From: Okeania sp. SIO3B5
Lineage (GTDB): Bacteria; Cyanobacteriota; Cyanobacteriia; Cyanobacteriales; Microcoleaceae
Assembly: GCF_010692555.1 (NCBI RefSeq)
Contig: NZ_JAAHHG010000024.1
Coordinates: 1 to 64,000 of the forward strand
Direction: 5' to 3'
DNA: 64,000 nt
Positions within the stretch are counted from its first letter, which is position 1. Each line of letters opens with the position of its first letter. The position numbers and the translations under genes were made by a program. Positions 61,999 to 64,000 of the stretch are shown in pieces. The notes under the pieces are model-generated. The model had not been told where the DNA came from. It did no database searches and saw only the letters and a program-made list of their open reading frames with translations.

Positions 61999-62688
61999 AT
62001 GACCGAACAGCTCGAACAAAATCCATTAGCAAAAGAAAAACCTTATCCACAGAAAGCTCTCTTGTTAGTTCAAAATTTGGGTCGGCAACTTGAGGATACT
62101 TGGATTTGGCGAAATATAAGCTTTGAAGCCTACCCAAGCGAACGTCTTGCAATTGTAGGTCCTTCAGGCGCCGGTAAAACGCTTTTGTTACGAGCGATCG
62201 CCGGTCTCGATCCAGTTCAAGAAGGGGAAATTGTATTTGAGGAACAGCATTTAGAATCATGGTTCATGCCACACTATCGAACCCAAATCATGTATTTGCA
62301 TCAACGACCAACACTCTTAGAGGGAACGGTAGAGGATAATATTCAAAAAGGCTACCTTTTTACTATTCATCGCGATAAGATATACAACCGAGAAAAAATA
62401 GTTTCTTATTTGAAGCTCTTGGGGCGAACGGCAAACTTTCTAACTCAATCTAGTGCCTACCTTTCTGGAGGTGAAGCTCAAATAGTTGCTCTATTACGAG
62501 CCTTACAATTTTCCCCGTCTATTTTACTTTTGGACGAACCAACGGCATCTCTAGACTCTAAAGCCACTGAAAATATTGAAGCCTTGATTACATCCTGGCA
62601 CGCCGAATCTCCCCAGAGGATTTATATTCTTATCAGCCACGATCCGGCACAGATAGAACGAATGACCGATAGACAAATTATTTTATAA
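61999..62688 (+). CDS. FetA/YbbL-like ABC transporter ATPase
   Basis: This 229-residue protein has Walker A GPSGAGKTLLL (about 54-64), signature LSGGEAQIVALLRAL (about 155), Walker B SILLLDEPTASLD (about 175) and the H-loop ISHDP. All motifs are intact. Paired with the UPF0014-type permease 11 bases downstream, it resembles FetAB (YbbLM), which helps in iron or oxidative-stress homeostasis. Substrate assignment is by homology only. Confidence 0.85.
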   Translation: MTEQLEQNPLAKEKPYPQKALLLVQNLGRQLEDTWIWRNISFEAYPSERLAIVGPSGAGKTLLLRAIAGLDPVQEGEIVFEEQHLESWFMPHYRTQIMYLHQRPTLLEGTVEDNIQKGYLFTIHRDKIYNREKIVSYLKLLGRTANFLTQSSAYLSGGEAQIVALLRALQFSPSILLLDEPTASLDSKATENIEALITSWHAESPQRIYILISHDPAQIERMTDRQIIL

Positions 62689-62699
62689 GGAGAAGACTC

Positions 62700-63602
62700 A
62701 TTTATATAGATTACATCAAAATCAGTAACTTACAAATAGAACTGGCAGCATTGCTACTACTTATAAACCTGATACTTTCTGTGGTTTGGCAGCTTGGTCT
62801 GAGTCAAAATATTTTAATAGGTGCAATCCGTTTAATTGCTCAGTTACTGTTAGTCGGATATTTTCTCCAATGGCTTTTTACAATTCACAACTTAGGATTG
62901 GTATTGTTGGTTGCTTTGTTCATGCTTTCCTTAGCCAGTTATACAGCAGTAAAGCGTACCAACAGGCGTTTTGGAGGTATCTATTGGAACAGCTTTCTTT
63001 CACTCCTAGTATCGGCATCTTTTGCTACAGGCTTAACCATCAGTGGCGTCCTCCACATCACTCCTTGGTACGATCCAAAATATTCGATACCATTGTTGGG
63101 AATGATTCTGAGCAATGCCATTTCAACAACCTCTCTGGGTTTAGATTCCTTATTAGAAAACATGGTTCGTCGCTCTGAAGAGGTAGAAATGCTTCTCACC
63201 CTAGGAGCAACACGTTGGGAAGCAGCTCATGAAATAGTAAAAGAGGCTATCAGGACAGGAACGATCCCCGTTATCAACTACATGATGGTAATTGGGCTAG
63301 TTAATTTTCCAGGAATAATGACAGGGCAACTAATGATTGGAATGCTTCCCATTGATGTAGTCCGCTTCCAAATTACGATCGCTTTTGCCATCGCAGCGGG
63401 TAGCATATTGGCAACAATAGGGGTAGTAATGCTGACTTTTCGATCCTTATTCACCCCAGATCATCGACTTCAGCTACAACGATTGCGTAAAGTTAAAAAC
63501 GAACCAAAACTGAGTCAACTATTCCCGCTCCAGCAAATACTTAATATTGTCAAAGTGCTTGGACAAAAGATTGGAAAAGCTGACGGTGGCATCTCCAATT
63601 AA
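62700..63602 (+). CDS. FetB/YbbM-like (UPF0014) permease, probable ATT start
   Basis: About 300 residues with seven hydrophobic helices. The conserved UPF0014 region (TTSLGLDSLLENMVRRSEEV, EMLLTLGATRWEAAHEIVK, VNFPGIMTGQLM) is present. The frame starts at ATT 62700, seven bases after AAGGAGA; the first conventional codon is TTG 62751, which would cut off the usual N-terminus (YIDYIKISNLQIELAALL). There is no ATG, GTG or TTG between. The ATT start is rare in bacteria and may keep the level low relative to the ATPase. Confidence 0.75.
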   Translation: MYIDYIKISNLQIELAALLLLINLILSVVWQLGLSQNILIGAIRLIAQLLLVGYFLQWLFTIHNLGLVLLVALFMLSLASYTAVKRTNRRFGGIYWNSFLSLLVSASFATGLTISGVLHITPWYDPKYSIPLLGMILSNAISTTSLGLDSLLENMVRRSEEVEMLLTLGATRWEAAHEIVKEAIRTGTIPVINYMMVIGLVNFPGIMTGQLMIGMLPIDVVRFQITIAFAIAAGSILATIGVVMLTFRSLFTPDHRLQLQRLRKVKNEPKLSQLFPLQQILNIVKVLGQKIGKADGGISN

Positions 63603-63696
63603 CAAAAAATAGAGCTGGCCCTGACTCGTTAATCACAAAGGATAAAAAGTCATAGATAGCAGTTAATCTGTATGGATTAAAATCGAGTGTCCAAGA

Positions 63697-63808
63697 TATA
63701 GCAATCGCCAGAGCGATTGACACATGCTGGAAATTAGACAGTATCCTTCAGCCCCAAGCGGATCTTAAACGAAGCTATGGCGTGTCAACTGCCGTGGCGA
63801 TTGCTATA
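63697..63808. repeat. MITE-like inverted repeat
   Basis: The arms TATAGCAATCGCCA (63697-63710) and TGGCGATTGCTATA (63795-63808) are perfect complements, with TTGACAC/GTGTCAA nested inside. The element is about 112 bp, without an ORF, in the gap between the permease and the acyltransferase-like fragment. Dispersed copies elsewhere would be expected. Confidence 0.65.
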
Positions 63809-63813
63809 TTTAT

Positions 63814-64000
63814 TCACGTTCGATCGGCACGATTGCATTGTGCTTTAATGCCTAAAAGTAGATTTGGTATAAACCATAACCGGATGAGGAGTTCATAGGT
63901 GAAGATAGTAATTGCAAACGTTAAGACGATCGTGGTTGTAAACTCAGCTATCCCGCCAAGCCCTATTTGGGTAATATAGCGACCTAAAATGCTCATAAAG
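63814..64000 (-). CDS. C-terminus of a probable membrane acyltransferase (partial)
   Basis: Only the last 60 or so residues are in the window. The end (TIVLTFAITIFTYELLIRLWFIPNLLLGIK) is like the final transmembrane helix and basic Leu-Gly-Lys tail of acyltransferase-3 family proteins. The frame is open to the window edge, so the ATG at 63996 is probably internal. Confidence 0.5.
   Translation of the reverse strand, partial: FMSILGRYITQIGLGGIAEFTTTIVLTFAITIFTYELLIRLWFIPNLLLGIKAQCNRADRT

Noticed and set aside
61994-62260. 88-residue open frame on the minus strand over the ABC ATPase
   Set aside because: It lies wholly inside a well-supported gene with intact ABC motifs, and no RBS or family motif is seen.

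Overview
The window looks like part of a conjugative plasmid, or a large integrative conjugative element, from a filamentous cyanobacterium. Three things point to this: frequent GCGATCGC (HIP1) octamers, AT-rich heptanucleotide tandem repeats of the type known from heterocystous and related cyanobacteria, and a Ycf46-like AAA ATPase. I saw no rRNA, tRNA or CRISPR array.

Region 1 (about 0.1-23.7 kb) is a transfer and segregation locus transcribed outward from a repeat-rich centre at 10.9-11.5 kb. Leftward (minus) run mobC, a MOBP-like relaxase, a VirB3/VirB2-like membrane protein, VirB4, a TrbJ/VirB5-like protein, VirB6/TrbL, a VirB8-like protein and VirB10/TrbI. Rightward (plus) run an actin-like (ParM/StbA) ATPase, a small unknown, a ParA/VirC1-like ATPase, a one-span membrane protein, a Ycf46-like AAA ATPase, a large exported protein, a lipoprotein, the VirD4/TraG coupling protein, two small proteins and a membrane-anchored PD-(D/E)XK-like protein. 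I recognise no VirB9 or VirB11. The central region holds four iteron-like repeats, the best candidate for oriT and/or a centromere.

Region 2 (about 24-36 kb) is accessory: a tyrosine recombinase, two paralogous small membrane proteins with duplicated promoters, an attC-like palindrome, a UvrD-type helicase, a ribbon-helix-helix regulator facing a strong promoter with matching repeats, a long modular protein that seems to continue through a -1 frameshift, an AlkB-like dioxygenase, and an XRE-ImmA-like regulator whose HEXXH motif has lost its glutamate.

Region 3 (about 36-45 kb, minus) is an unusual block: an FtsK/HerA-type ATPase with N-terminal membrane segments and a coiled coil, preceded by a 3-TM protein, two helical proteins and a 2-TM protein. 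An intact HNH protein and a Zn-ligand-depleted HNH-like relative flank it. A further gene in this block is probably frameshifted.

Region 4 (about 45-60 kb) carries the apparent replicon: a 1394-aa primase-polymerase-like replication protein, an SF2 helicase, a small protein and a 1243-aa protein with a Dam-type adenine methyltransferase fused to duplicated modules, followed by small HTH and RHH regulators. An internally deleted IS200/IS605-type (tnpB) element with both end hairpins sits beside the replication gene.

Region 5 (about 60-64 kb) has an IS630-family transposase with a typical -1 frameshift, a FetAB (YbbLM/UPF0014)-like ABC transporter whose permease probably starts at ATT, a MITE-like inverted repeat, and the C-terminus of a probable membrane acyltransferase running off the window. 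No one gene here is clearly a new defence system. The most unusual parts are the FtsK/HerA block, the two apparent frameshifted genes, the Dam fusion, and a hairpin that recurs three times.
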